From: Agelas oroides | Taxonomy: Eukaryota; Porifera; Demospongiae; Agelasida; Agelasidae | Length of the DNA stretch: 64,000 nucleotides | Direction: 5' to 3' | NCBI GenBank assembly: GCA_949130485.1 | Contig: OX422183.1 | Location: 491,501-555,500 of the forward strand | The notes under the pieces: model-generated | What the model was told of the DNA's origin: nothing | The model's database searches: none | The model's input: only the letters and a program-made list of their open reading frames with translations | Position numbers and translations under genes: made by a program | Part shown: positions 33,501-41,751 of the stretch, in pieces | How the letters are laid out: each line of letters begins with the position of its first letter | Position numbering within the stretch: position 1 is the stretch's first letter

Positions 33501-35149
33501 GCAGTCTGCAAATACCTCACCTTGATCTCCAGTGTCACCTCTCGCTCCCTGTGGACAGAAAACAAAACCATAAAAGTCCCTTTTTTAGTGTGCAGAGTAG
33601 AAGTGGACATGAAATCAAATTCTGGTCTTCTAACAGCACATGTAAGCTGACTACTGCTAATACTCTAGCCTCATATCCAGGCTGTTTCATAGTTGTTCAG
33701 AAAACAAAAAGTGTTTTTTTGCAGAGTAGATAAGATTGAACTTTGATCTTCTAATGGCACATGCAAGGTGACAGCTGCTAATATCAGTTTTGTTGTGGCC
33801 TGGGAATGAAGCAGTTAATGTCGGGTTTTGAATACTGGTCAGATGCCTCGTAACATCAAACACGTCTTTATTTCCAAATGAGGCAAAATGGTTGTTTAGC
33901 AAATTCCACCCATTTAGCTGGTTGTAGCAGAGTGCTTCAGCAGTCAGTAGAGTTTTTTCATCGCGTGATCATATTTTTGCATACTAAATACCGCACAGCG
34001 TGAAACTTTCGAGGGAGAAAACTTTCGCAAATTTCGAGGTTTTGTGGCTATTCGCAAAAGTTTTCTCTGTGAAATTGGGGGGTGTGGCATCTTGGCAGCA
34101 CCAGCGAGCAATCCGCAAAGTTTTCTTCGCAAAAATCTTTTCCACCAATTTGCGAAAGTTTTCTCCCACGAAAGTTTCCCGCTATAGGGTATTGAGCTTT
34201 GTGTACAGCTTGTACAGTATGCCATTGCAATGGCAGTATATGCAATACTGATCGAAAATCCCACAGGTAAGCATTTATACGACTTACATAACATGTTTTG
34301 TAGGACTCAACACCTACCAAAGGATCACCATGGAAGCTGTTATCTAATGGCAGTGTGCTTTTGTTTCCTTCATATTTTTGAACTTGGGGTGATGATGTCA
34401 CATGCAAAAGCTCTATACCTACCATCTATCCTCTGCTCCAATGCCAGAGCTGCAGTGGCTCAGTTATAGTTAGTTGAATAAAAAAAAGACAAATAATAGT
34501 TTACATGCATGAAGAACAAAGTTAGCAAAATGATTCCACAAATGGTGATACAGTGAAGGAAGACACTGCTTCAGCTTATCTATAAATTAATTACTTGCCA
34601 CACCATGAATTGCTGAAGTGTGATTGTTGGAACTGGAGTTGTTTGTAAACTTGAAATGCCCTGTTAACAAACTATGAACAAGCCATGTATGACAGTTGAG
34701 GTCCATATCCTGGCTGTATCTCATGTGCTCCTTCAGGACCAAACAATTTTCAGTGCACATTATCACATTAACATTACTCTACACATTATCTGAAGAACGC
34801 ATGAATATCATTTTTTTTTTTGCACTGCAGTTGTAGCGTATCAGTCCCGCATGGCCTGGCTAGGCGAGAAACCCACGTACCTTTTCTCCTTGCAAGGACA
34901 TTTGCGCGCCACCAGGTGACTGAAAGCTGACGCTCCCGTTTGCGCCAACCTCAAACACGACATCTCCTTGGCTAGTCAGGCGCAGGTTGCCGCCATCCGT
35001 AGAGATCGCAGGCCTGCATGGGAGAAGGAAAATGCATTATAAAATCGAGCTTGCACCAATATTTTGCACGCAATCGCTCACCCATCGATGTCTTGCGCTG
35101 TTGCACAGTACAGTGCAGCCACTACACACAACGCGACAGACCAATTCAT
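15566..35149 (-). CDS. Secreted collagen-stalk protein with four tandem CTHRC1-type domains
   Basis: Predicted extracellular matrix or Wnt-modulating protein by analogy with CTHRC1; the function here is inference. Nine exons: 35149-35082, 35013-34881, 33548-33521, 32423-32146, 21704-21569, 21229-21008, 20781-20311, 17349-16882 and 16095-15566. All are GT-AG with matching phases, giving about 777 residues. Order: signal peptide ([19 protein letters not shown]), a short non-collagen segment, about 22 Gly-X-Y triplets (residues about 68-140, including [10 protein letters not shown]), then four C-terminal CTHRC1-like domains (about 148-288, 289-445, 446-601 and 602-777). Each carries the CC-x-RW signature ([44 protein letters not shown]), a TGIC motif and a final SR-[IL]-I-[VI]-EE-I block (SNMHIEEM in domain 3). 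Human CTHRC1 has one such domain. Domains 2, 3 and 4 are each one exon bounded by phase-1 introns. Separate adjacent genes are the alternative, but domains 2-4 lack their own signal peptide and collagen exons. Confidence 0.8.
16645..16770. repeat. 38-bp tandem repeat, three copies
   Basis: Three units containing AGCTTCCTCCCCAGCTGTTG and ACATACCCTGGTTCAA, in intron 8 of the CTHRC gene. On the gene's sense strand each unit carries a donor-like CAGG/GTATGTAAC, so the array repeats a decoy 5' splice site. Confidence 0.85.
17375..17650. repeat. GA-rich tract and 33-bp minisatellite
   Basis: (GGGAGA)n followed by about five units of GGGGAAGGGGTGTGAATGGG-type repeat, immediately upstream in the sense direction of the CTHRC exon 17349-16882, where it reads as a long pyrimidine tract before the acceptor. 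Confidence 0.85.
17770..19090. other. CTHRC intron 7 interior, diverged repeats, no gene seen
   Basis: Two stretches (about 17820-17960 and 18290-18430) share AAGAAACAGTTT and TTGAGCGTAAT and look like an old duplication. About 18780-18960 holds short self-similar pieces (GCCCGTAGATTG, CCGTAAAAAATATTCG) typical of a decayed MITE. No coding signal. Confidence 0.4.
19100..19270. mobile_element. Foldback/MITE-like inverted repeat
   Basis: TTCAGAACTGATGAAATACA and GTAGACTTCAA near the left end mirror AAGTCTACATGTATTTCATC and CTTTCTGAAT near the right end, about 160 bp apart. The interior includes CACACTGTCTGGCTCTTGCT, duplicated again just outside at about 19270. No coding content. Confidence 0.6.
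20067..20296 (+). mobile_element. MITE family A, copy 2
   Basis: Same family as 5330-5578. The ends TATAGAGGGTTTTC and GGAAACTATCTATA are inverted repeats, and the inner inverted pair TTCTGGAGGGCAAG/CTTGCCCTCCGGAAG is well preserved. It sits 14 bp from the donor of the CTHRC exon 20781-20311, so it inserted right behind a splice site. Confidence 0.75.
20825..21000. repeat. CT-rich simple repeats, intron 6 of CTHRC
   Basis: Repeated CACTCCCTCCCACT/CACTTCCTCCCACT units. On the sense strand they are G/A-rich and directly follow the donor at 21007. Confidence 0.8.
21330..21560. repeat. (CCCCCACCACCTCCTCCCC) minisatellite, intron 5 of CTHRC
   Basis: Units of about 19-35 bp such as CCACCACCTCCCCCCTCCCT, G-rich on the sense strand and adjacent to the donor at 21568. 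Open frames of poly-Gly/Arg or poly-Pro through it are artefacts. Confidence 0.85.
21770..21926. mobile_element. Partial TAG-end MITE (relative of 60554-60892)
   Basis: Shares CTACCTAGGTAGACA, CACGTGATAAAAT, CCAGTTTTGCATACT and the right end GGCCTGGGAACGAGGCTA with the intact element at 60554-60892. The left half is a C-run and appears deleted. A 20-bp direct repeat (GGATGTGGACTGTTCTATTG) occurs on both sides, at 21749 and 21927. Confidence 0.65.
21950..22025 (-). mobile_element. tRNA-derived SINE head (candidate)
   Basis: On the minus strand GTTGTCATAGCTCAGTGG contains a perfect pol III A-box (TAGCTCAGTGG). A degenerate B-box-like GGGTCCAATGTT follows about 30 bases later. Similar pieces occur near 38988 and 40310. 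Cloverleaf pairing is poor, so this is not called as a tRNA gene. Confidence 0.4.
22676..23097. repeat. ~60-bp minisatellite with variable poly-G runs
   Basis: Seven units built on GGTCACCTGGGTGTTTGAGG, GACAAAATATACAAATGTAT, a G-run of 7 to 18 bases, then (A/G)T(T/A)CCA(A/G)TAT. The non-G part is nearly identical between units while the G-run varies freely. Several G-runs could pair in a quadruplex on the plus strand. Confidence 0.95.
23645..23886 (+). mobile_element. Partial MITE with GGGTTTCATACAG end
   Basis: The left end AGGGTTTCATACAGAGGG and the interior ATGTCATAATTGCCTCAA and CTACAAAACCCTAG match the more complete copy at 43784-44012. The right end is missing and the sequence runs into the long-TIR element at 23887. 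Confidence 0.6.
23887..24964. mobile_element. 1.08-kb DNA transposon with ~130-bp terminal inverted repeats, non-autonomous
   Basis: The first about 130 bp (ACAAGTCACAAAAAAGTTTT onward, through GGGATGGAACCCTCAAAAAC, to CACAAGATGTAGGGATGGTG read from the other end) reappear almost perfectly as the reverse complement at 24833-24964. The interior is GT-rich with no transposase. It includes a stretch of ACTAAA/TTTAGTT repeats (24450-24790) related to the small hAT-like MITE at 61712. No clear target-site duplication was found. Confidence 0.85.
25797..26265 (-). other. Repeat-containing ORF with Y-W-x-DPE-x-K-R-A-S motifs
   Basis: A minus-strand frame starting [12 protein letters not shown] carries about seven copies of a 17-23-residue unit such as [14 protein letters not shown]. 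Units are alternately in frame and out of frame, so no single long clean reading survives. Units of the type YxKDPEKxRAASRxSY occur, as I recall, in transposon-associated proteins of sponges and cnidarians; that link is inference. An expressed nested gene in intron 4 of the CTHRC gene cannot be excluded. Confidence 0.45.
26905..27780. repeat. ~45-60-bp minisatellite, about 15 copies
   Basis: Units of CTGAGTCCACTGAACTTTGA, AAAGTTTCTTGGGACACGGG and TTGCTCTCTG(G/A)TCTGAG. Three length variants come from loss of ACGGGTTG and of TAG/AAAAG, in an irregular order. All minus-strand frames through it stay open for 200-390 codons, but it is non-coding satellite by its uniform unit and lack of start or splice context. 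Confidence 0.95.
28030..29330. repeat. Segmental tandem duplications (~120-250 bp blocks)
   Basis: A block with AACTTGGATTTTCTCCAA and GGTAGACATAAGGCTTCTA occurs near 28085-28195, 28690-28765 and 29150-29215. The following block TAGTCAGAGCCTTCTTGGTG through CACCCACAGAGGGGAGGTGG occurs at 28775-28875 and 29226-29326. Confidence 0.85.
28196..28413. mobile_element. TA-flanked MITE (~218 bp)
   Basis: The left end CCTTAGGGTTACTATT mirrors the right end AATAGTGCCCTTAAGG, and inner AATTTTAGCGGTTTTTG mirrors CGCTAAAACCGCTAAATT. A TA dinucleotide lies on each side (28194-28195 and 28414-28415), suggesting a TA target site as in Tc1/mariner- or PIF-like elements. It sits inside the first of the duplicated blocks. 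Confidence 0.65.
29408..30106. repeat. 12-bp satellite (GGAGCA[C/T]ATCAA), about 58 copies
   Basis: About 700 bp of perfect 12-bp units with a single variable position (CACATC or CATATC). Since 12 is a multiple of three, all frames without stops stay open on both strands (His-Gln-Gly-Ala, Ser-Arg-Ser-Thr, and others). No splice or start signals suggest translation. It lies in CTHRC intron 4. Confidence 0.98.
30110..31550. other. CTHRC intron 4 interior, no gene seen
   Basis: Short degenerate GAGTCAAGTAGA/GAGTAAAGCAGAG repeats at about 30340-30445 recur at about 50640-50710 in SRPRA. The rest is AT-rich with no recognised feature. Confidence 0.5.
31550..31772. repeat. ~73-bp tandem repeat, three copies, with A-box-like core
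   Basis: Units run CACATGCTGCAACTGAAGTA, CCACAGCGGATGGTGGTTAG, TCAAAGCTCAGTGGTCAGGG and CACTGGTAGCTCA. AAGCTCAGTGGTCAGGGCAC resembles the tRNA-like A-box of the SINE head at 21950-22025, so this may be a triplicated SINE head. Confidence 0.75.
32800..32990 (-). mobile_element. MITE family A, degenerate copy 3
   Basis: In reverse orientation it shows family A landmarks: AAGGACTCATTCCTTGCCTG, TGTAGCTTCTTTTATCTTT, TTTGCCTTGAGGGAG and AGTTTCCAAATGTCAATTGA. The outer left end is not preserved. Confidence 0.55.
33121..33512. repeat. 32-bp minisatellite, about 12 copies
   Basis: TCTGTTAGTCTCGTGCCTAG followed by ACTACCCTGCAG, head to tail with no spacers and two or three substitutions in the last copies. 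It ends within 10 bp of the donor of the 28-nt CTHRC exon 33548-33521. The absence of spacers rules out a CRISPR array. Confidence 0.97.
33991..34189. mobile_element. TA-flanked MITE (~199 bp)
   Basis: CCGCACAGCGTGAAACTTTC...GGGAGAAAACTTTCGCAAATTT faces the reverse complement of TTTGCGAAAGTTTTCTCCCA...CGAAAGTTTCCCGCTATAGGG. TA occurs on both sides (33989-33990 and 34190-34191). The ends resemble those of 53848-54058, suggesting one superfamily. Non-coding. Confidence 0.75.
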
Positions 35150-35375
35150 TGCCAGCTACAGATAAACTTCAGTGCCACAGCAAAAATCACACTTGCGCGA
35201 ATAGGTGTGCAGGCAAAGAAATCGCCTCGTTCCGAAACACAATCTGGGAACGAGACAGTTAACAAATTGCCGCTGCTTGTTGGGGCAGACCCTGCAATTA
35301 TTTCTGTACCTCGAGCCTAGAAGCCAAAGCAGCCAACAAAACTTATAGATCCCAGGGTGAAGCGGCTGTGTGCAG
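35150..35375. promoter_or_regulatory. Candidate bidirectional promoter, CTHRC gene / LEO1
   Basis: Only 226 bp separate the two divergent start codons, so both 5' UTRs and any promoter elements must overlap or share this piece. No TATA box was seen. Confidence 0.5.
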
Positions 35376-38300
35376 ATGGAGCGGACGTTGTTTGGTGAAG
35401 ATAGCAGCGTAGAGGAGGAGGAAGAAGACTCCTCGGAAGATGAACAGAGCGGAGCTAGCGCTAACGGCGAGCAGCAGGTGGGCGCTAAATGGAGCCATAA
35501 GTCTCGCATGCAAAGGTCTAAGTCTAGCCGCAGTCAAGCAATTGGCCATAGCCATGTTAGTGTGTGCATTCATATTGATATGCTCATTTTGTTATGGAAA
35601 AGGCTCAATGGCTCACTGTGTAGAAGATCAGACATTTAAATTATGAACATTCTTCGCTGCAGCACTTTGAACAACCCTTTAATGACAATCAAATAATGCT
35701 AGTCTCGCAAGCCAGACCCAACCAACCCCAGCGCAGATCGCTTTCAGTATCACGCACGGGGAAGGAAGGGTCTGGTGACTTTCGGTAGGTTTCCGTGTGC
35801 TACGTCGCGATTGGCGCGTAGACAATCTGATTGGCTACGGCACATAACTTTGAGCTAATCTCGACGTGTGAAACCGCTGAATCAGAAGAGCGTAGTGGTG
35901 AAGTTCGTTACCCACGCTAGCGCTCATAGCACCTACTTAATTAATGGATTTATCGAATATTAACCTCCTGACTTTCTGCGTTAATGCATTCCACTTGCAC
36001 GCGGAAACCTACCGAAAGTCACCAGACCCTTCCTTCCCCGTGCGTGATACTGAAAGCGATCCGCGCTGGGGTTGGTTGGGTCTGGCTTGCGAGACTACAA
36101 ATAATGCAACATAATAAAATTATTGTTTGATTTCTACCTGGGGCTGCCAGACTTGAATGCTTTGACTGTGATTATGTCCACAGCTAATGGGCTACCATTA
36201 ATTAATCATACACCCCCATAGAAGAGTGAATTTGAAAATACCCTCAAGACATCATTAAGACTCTGTCTTACCTCTAGAGGTAATTAAAATTGGGAATCTA
36301 GACATCGTTAAAAATGGATTAGCCCAATGTGCAGGTCTGTGTGCATCCCTAATCGAACACACTGTCCTTTTGTCCCTCTCAGGTGGCGGCCAAGCAGTCT
36401 TCCTCTTCCTCCTCCTCCTCTTCTTCTGACAGCGAGGAAGGTGAGCTTTAGTAAATCTTGGAAATAGTCTTGTACTCAAACGGCTGCACCAGACCATAGT
36501 CTTTGTGAGAGGGCATGAGACTGTCTTGAAATGTAGCATGTGAGCTTGTCCTACCCCCCTGCCTTGTGAGAGGTGCTTGCATTTTTACATCTTGGGTGTG
36601 TCAAAGTATTGACTAGCTCAAGCTAGTTAAGCATTTGCAAGTCCGAAACTTCCAGACCATTCCCTCATGTGAGGGTGGGGTCTGGCATATGACCATCTTA
36701 AAAGTAGTACTCACAATTTTGCATGTCCTTGTTCTCTACCTAGATGAGACTAGTCCGGCAGGTCATGCTGCTCCACCTATTGCTCCCATGGCTCCGGGCG
36801 AAGGGGGAGAGGGAGAGCGGATGGAAAGGAAGGAGGAGGGTGAGACAGTGGCTGCAGGTGATAGTCAGTTGCCGAGCACCCAGGACCTGTTTGGAGGTGA
36901 CTCTTCGTAAGTCCACTGCTTGTGAACAAACTGCTTGTGACCCATGTTAAAAATCAGCTCCAGAAAACTGTGTACAGAATGAAACAATACCTCTAAGCTC
37001 TTTTCGGCCTCCCAGGGGGAAATAGGTAAAGAAATATGTTACTGGAGAAGCAAGGTCAAGTAATTTGACCACAACAAGTCACTAGAGAGACAAAGACAGA
37101 TGAACTGTAGCAGTCAACTTCAGACATGCAACAGACTTCATAAAACGCGCTATGCATTCTTAACCACTCTCCTCCCTTCCCTTCCCCCTTCTCCTCCCTC
37201 TCTCCTCTTCCTTCCCTCCCTCCGTCCCTTCCTCCCTCTTCCTCCCTTCCTCCCTCTTCCTCCCTCCATCCCTTCCTCCCTCTCCCTCCCTCTCTCCTTC
37301 CCTCTCCCTCTCCCTCCTTCCCTCCCTCCTCTCCCCTCCTCTCCCCTCCCTCCCTCTCCCTCCTTCCCTCTCTCAGCTCGGAGTCCGACAGTGAGTCTGG
37401 CAGTGCAGGAGGCACCCCAGAAGCTCCGATGGCATCTCCCATTGCGTCCCCTCTTGGTGGGGAGGGTGGAAAGGGTGGTGGAGAGGGAGGAGGGGAGGAG
37501 GAAGGGGAAGGGAGAAAGTCTCCGGTGGAAAATGGACAAGATGCTTCGCAGACTGTTGAAGATCTGTTTGGAGATGCAGCCGACATCACTTCATCTTCCT
37601 CGTAAGTCAACTCTTGTGCATACACTAGCTATCATGGAAGTTGGACACTGTGTATTGTCAGTCACACTCGTAATCTTCAGACAACTTCAAGGAGTATGTG
37701 GAGGGGTACATGTAGTTGTATGTGCATGTGGAGGGTGCAGGGGTAGTTGTATGTGCATGTGGAGGGAGATGTGCATGTGGAGGGTGGAGGGGGATGTGCA
37801 TGTGGAGGGTGGAGGGAGATGGATGTGCATGTGGAGGGTGGAGGGGTAGTTGTATGTGCATGTGGAGGGTGGAGGGAGATGGATGGGCACATAGGGGAAG
37901 GGGTGTGCACATGTGTCAGTGGATGTGTGAAATGTGTACATGTGTAGACGGTGTGAATGTGCACACTAAGATCTTGCATTCATTACTTACCCTGCTACAT
38001 ACACACACATACACCCCTCCACACCTACACCCCTCCACACCTAGTGAGGATGAGCTGCCTGGAATGGAGCAAGCATTAAGTGGTGAGGGTGTGCCACAGG
38101 AGATGAGGGAGGAGGAGGGACAGGAGGAGGTGGAGAGGGAGGAGGCTCCTCGCATCAACGTGGAGATCCCTCGCTGTGTTGCACAGCTGGGATCAGACCT
38201 GCACTTTGTCAAGCTCCCAAACTTTCTCTCCGTTGAGACCAGGTAGCAACCACACCCCTCACTCCCTCACTCCTTCCCTCCTCCCACACCTTCCTCCTCT

Positions 38301-41300
38301 TACTCCTCCTCTCCTTCCTTCTACATCTTTCCCTCCATCACTCCCTCACCCCTCCTCTCCCACACCCTTCCATCACTCCCTCATCCCTCCTCCCCTCACA
38401 CCTTACCCTCCATCACTTCCTCACCCCTCCTCTCCCACACCCTTCCTCCATCACTCCCTCATCCCTCCTCCCCTCACACCTCACCCTCCATCACTTCCTC
38501 ATCCCTCCTCCCCCTCACCCTTCCCCTCACCCTTCCCCTCGCCCCTTCCTCCCTCACTCCCTCCTTCCTCTCTATCAAGACAGATAGGCGAGTGTCAGGG
38601 ACTTTATAGCAACTCTTGTCTCCCACACCCTCCCTCCTCTCCTCCCACACCCTCCCTCCTCTCCTCCCACTCCTTTCACTCTCACTCCCCTCTCCCCCCT
38701 CTATTCCTCCTTGCTCCCAAAGACCATTTGATCCTGACCTCTTTGAAGATGAGGGCGAGGAGGATGATATTCTAGATGAGGAAGGACGGGCCCGACTCAA
38801 ACTGAAGGTGCTTGAAGAGTGAAGGAGTGTGTTCGTGTGTGCTTAAACCAGTTGGTCTGTAGTGTCTTGCTGAGGCAAGTTGTCAACCGCTGTACTGGTT
38901 ACAGTGGCTGCATGTGTGGTAGCCTCGTTCCCAGGCCTCTCCTGTTTTTACGATTAGAGTTACAGTGGCTGTTGTGGTAAATCTAGCTCAGTAGTAGAGT
39001 GATGTAGTGATCGTGTACATAGATTAGTAATATGCTTAGTGCAGTCACATTGTAGCTAGGTGTGCACATGTTAACTAAAACCAAACTAAAACAACGCTGG
39101 TCACATTGTAGCTAGCTGTGCACATGCTTGGATCGTCTGATGGTGAGTCGTGCCTGAAGGAAGCGTCTGCTTGAGTTGAGAGCTCCACTTTTTTATGACT
39201 CCTGGGTCCTCCTAGTAGCAAGCTGTTTATGAGCAACAGAGAAGCCACAGTTCCAGTTGCAGTAGCTGTGTAGTAGCCTTGTTCCCAGTCCTCCATCACG
39301 ACCACTGATGCTTGCAGTTGTCACTTACAGTACAAATCTAACAGCAATAGCACCAGAACAAGACTAGCAGTATGGCATGTGAGCCTGTTGCACTCCCAGA
39401 TCTCTCACATCTCCTCCCTCCTTCCTCACCCCCTCACACCCTCTCCCCCCACACCCTCTTGCAGGTTGAGAACACAATACGCTGGCGCTACTCACAAGAT
39501 GAACACGGGAATGACATTCGCGAGAGCAATGCTCGTATCGTGCGCTGGTCGGATGGTAGCATGTCACTCTACCTCGGCAGCGAGATATTTGACATATGTC
39601 GGCAACCATTGGCAGGGGAGTTCAGTCACCTCTTTGTGAGGCAGGGTGAGTTGCACACTCACACTCACACACTCACACACTGCCACACACACTCACACCT
39701 GCACATGTTACACACATCAATCACACTGGTGACACACATACACACACAGGCACGGGTCTGCAGGGCCAGGCGGTATTTCGTACAAAGGTGACCTTTCGTC
39801 CTCACTCCACAAACAGCCAGACACACAGAAAGATGACACTCAGTATTGCCGACCGCTTCTCCAAAACACAGGTACACACACAACTACTCTGTCCTTTAAA
39901 CTGTCTCACATGGATGGAAAGCGTCTCGCCTGAAAATAAACAAAATGCCTGGAAGAAATTGAATGAATTAAAAGAGAAATTTGAAAGATTTTTTATACAG
40001 GAAGCTAGTACAGAGAAAAAGATATAAAAGTCACATTTGAAGTATAATGGCTTGAAAAATTGAAATGTGGTTTGAAAGTAAGAAATTTGGGGGGAAAAAA
40101 GCAAGCATTTGGAGACCATTGAGTGAAATTTCTGCTTTTAAGGTAAAGAATTTGTTGAGCATGAGATGTTTGCGGTCAACCCTTATGAAGTTCTGACGGC
40201 ACATACCGAGTGACTGCTGGCTTTGAGATTGGGGCATTCAGTACCACCTGTGCACAGTGTGTATAGCCCTCAATGTGCACAGAAAGCATTGTGTGGACTG
40301 GTGGTCATAGCTCTGTGAAACACTGGCAGCTCAGCTCAAACCTTGGTTTCATTTTCTAGCAACTGCTGCATGTTAAGGTTTTAACATTTCTTTGCCTTAC
40401 AAATCTCTCCCTCTCTCTCTCTCTTCAGAAAATCCGTGTGCTACCAGCCGTGGGTAAGGACCCTGAGTCCCAGCGATCAGAGAGGATTAAAGTGAGAGGG
40501 GAGGAGGACAATTTTAACCACCATTTCCCACCAGTGTCTACATTAATTTTACATTTTGTCGTGTTGTGTGGTGTCTGTGTTACCTCAAACTTGGCTGGGA
40601 GACAACATGGCAATTTTTAATTGTGTTATTATCTTGTAAACTAGCGGAGTTCGGGCATTGGTTTGTACTTTGAGTGAATTACACTGCAGTTTGTGGTTGT
40701 CGGAAAACTTTGCTATTTCTTCCCTCCTTCACCCCCTCCACACACACCTCGCAGAAAGAGGAAGAGAAGCTTCGAGCAGCCATTCGTCGTGAGAACCAGC
40801 AGCGTCGTGTGCGAGAGCGCCACTCTCAGCGAGGCCTCACGGCTAGCTACCTGGAGCCAGACAGAGAGGAGGAGGAGGAAGAAGAGGAGGGAGGAGTCAG
40901 TGTGATGGCGATAAAATCATCTGTTCGATCTCGACTGGTACGAGGGTACGTGGAGGAGAGTGAGGGGAGCAGTAAGGAAGAGGAGGAAGAGGAAGAAGAA
41001 GAGGAGGAGGGAGAGGGGGAGGAAGAGGGGGAGGAACGGCTAATGAGAGCCAAGGTTGAAGAAGCTCTACCAAGGAAACTTCGTGGAGGAAGAGAACGTG
41101 AGCTGAAGAGGGAAAGGGAGGAGGGGGAGGAGGGAGAGGGGAGGAGGGGGAGGAGGGAGAGGGGAGGAGGGGGAGGAGGAGGGAGAGGGGAGGAGAGGGA
41201 GGGAGCAAGTTTGGAGACTATCCTTGTGCAGGGTACCAAGAGTTTATTACAGTAATAATCTCTTGGGGTACTTGTTTATTACAGTAATAATCTCTTGGGG

Positions 41301-41751
41301 TACTTGTTTATTACAGTAATAATCTCTTGGGGTACTTGTTTGTTACAGTAATAATCTCTTTGGGGTACTTGTAGCCTTGTTCCTAGCCCCTCACACCCAT
41401 TGTAAGCAAGGAGAGGAAGGAGAGGAAGGAGGGAGGGAGGGAGGAGGGAGGGAAGGAGGGAGGGAGGGAGGGAGGAGGGAGGGAGGGAGGGAGGGAGAGG
41501 GAGGAGGGAGGGAGAGGGAGGAGGGAGGGAGGGAGGAGGGAGGAGGGAGGGAGGGATTGTAAGGAATGTAACTGGGCAAGAGAAAGCCCGGGAATGAGGC
41601 TATAGGATATTGGGGATTATGGACATTGTGTTCACCCACACCCACACACTCCCCACACACACACATATACACACACACAGGTTCCTCAACTAGAAAGAAG
41701 CCAAAGAAAGGACGGAAACTGTTGCTTAGTGATGATGAAGAAAGTGACTAG
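35376..41751 (+). CDS. LEO1: LEO1, RNA polymerase-associated PAF1 complex subunit
   Basis: Nuclear PAF1-complex subunit acting in transcription elongation and histone modification. Eleven exons: 35376-35477, 36383-36440, 36744-36906, 37377-37601, 38045-38242, 38723-38807, 39465-39645, 39750-39871, 40429-40491, 40755-41232 and 41681-41751, about 581 residues. The N-terminal third is acidic, Ser/Glu-rich and disordered, including a run of ten serines in exon 2. The conserved core runs through [91 protein letters not shown] and [12 protein letters not shown]...[10 protein letters not shown], all as in animal LEO1. The tail is Glu/Arg-rich and ends [15 protein letters not shown]. Human LEO1 has 666 residues. 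The exon 6 donor (AAG/GTGCTT) is weak but its join is dictated by the protein. It starts 226 bp from the divergent CTHRC gene. Confidence 0.95.
35700..36097. mobile_element. Mutator-like MITE with ~100-bp TIRs and 10-bp target-site duplication
   Basis: TAGTCTCGCAAGCCAGACCC at the left is the reverse complement of the right end, and the arms pair over about 100 bp. Both 35690-35699 and 36098-36107 read CAAATAATGC, a perfect 10-bp direct repeat. TIR length and TSD fit non-autonomous MULEs. It lies in LEO1 intron 1. Confidence 0.9.
37695..37900. repeat. GTGGAGGGTGGAGGG minisatellite in LEO1 intron 4
   Basis: Irregular units of TGTGCATGTGGAGGGTGGAG with 20-45-bp spacing, G-rich and donor-proximal. 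Confidence 0.85.
41243..41369. repeat. 32-bp tandem repeat, four copies, LEO1 intron 10
   Basis: TTTATTACAGTAATAATCTC plus TTGGGGTACTTG, four times, beginning 10 bp after the exon 10 donor. Each unit holds the palindrome ATTACAGTAAT. Confidence 0.95.
41405..41560. repeat. (GGGA/GGAGG)n purine tract, LEO1 intron 10
   Basis: About 150 bp of GGGAGGGAGGGAGGAGGGAG-type sequence. Low complexity. Confidence 0.9.

Noticed and set aside
33121-33512. CRISPR-like array of 32-bp repeats
   Set aside because: Repeats are contiguous with no unique spacers, in an animal intron.
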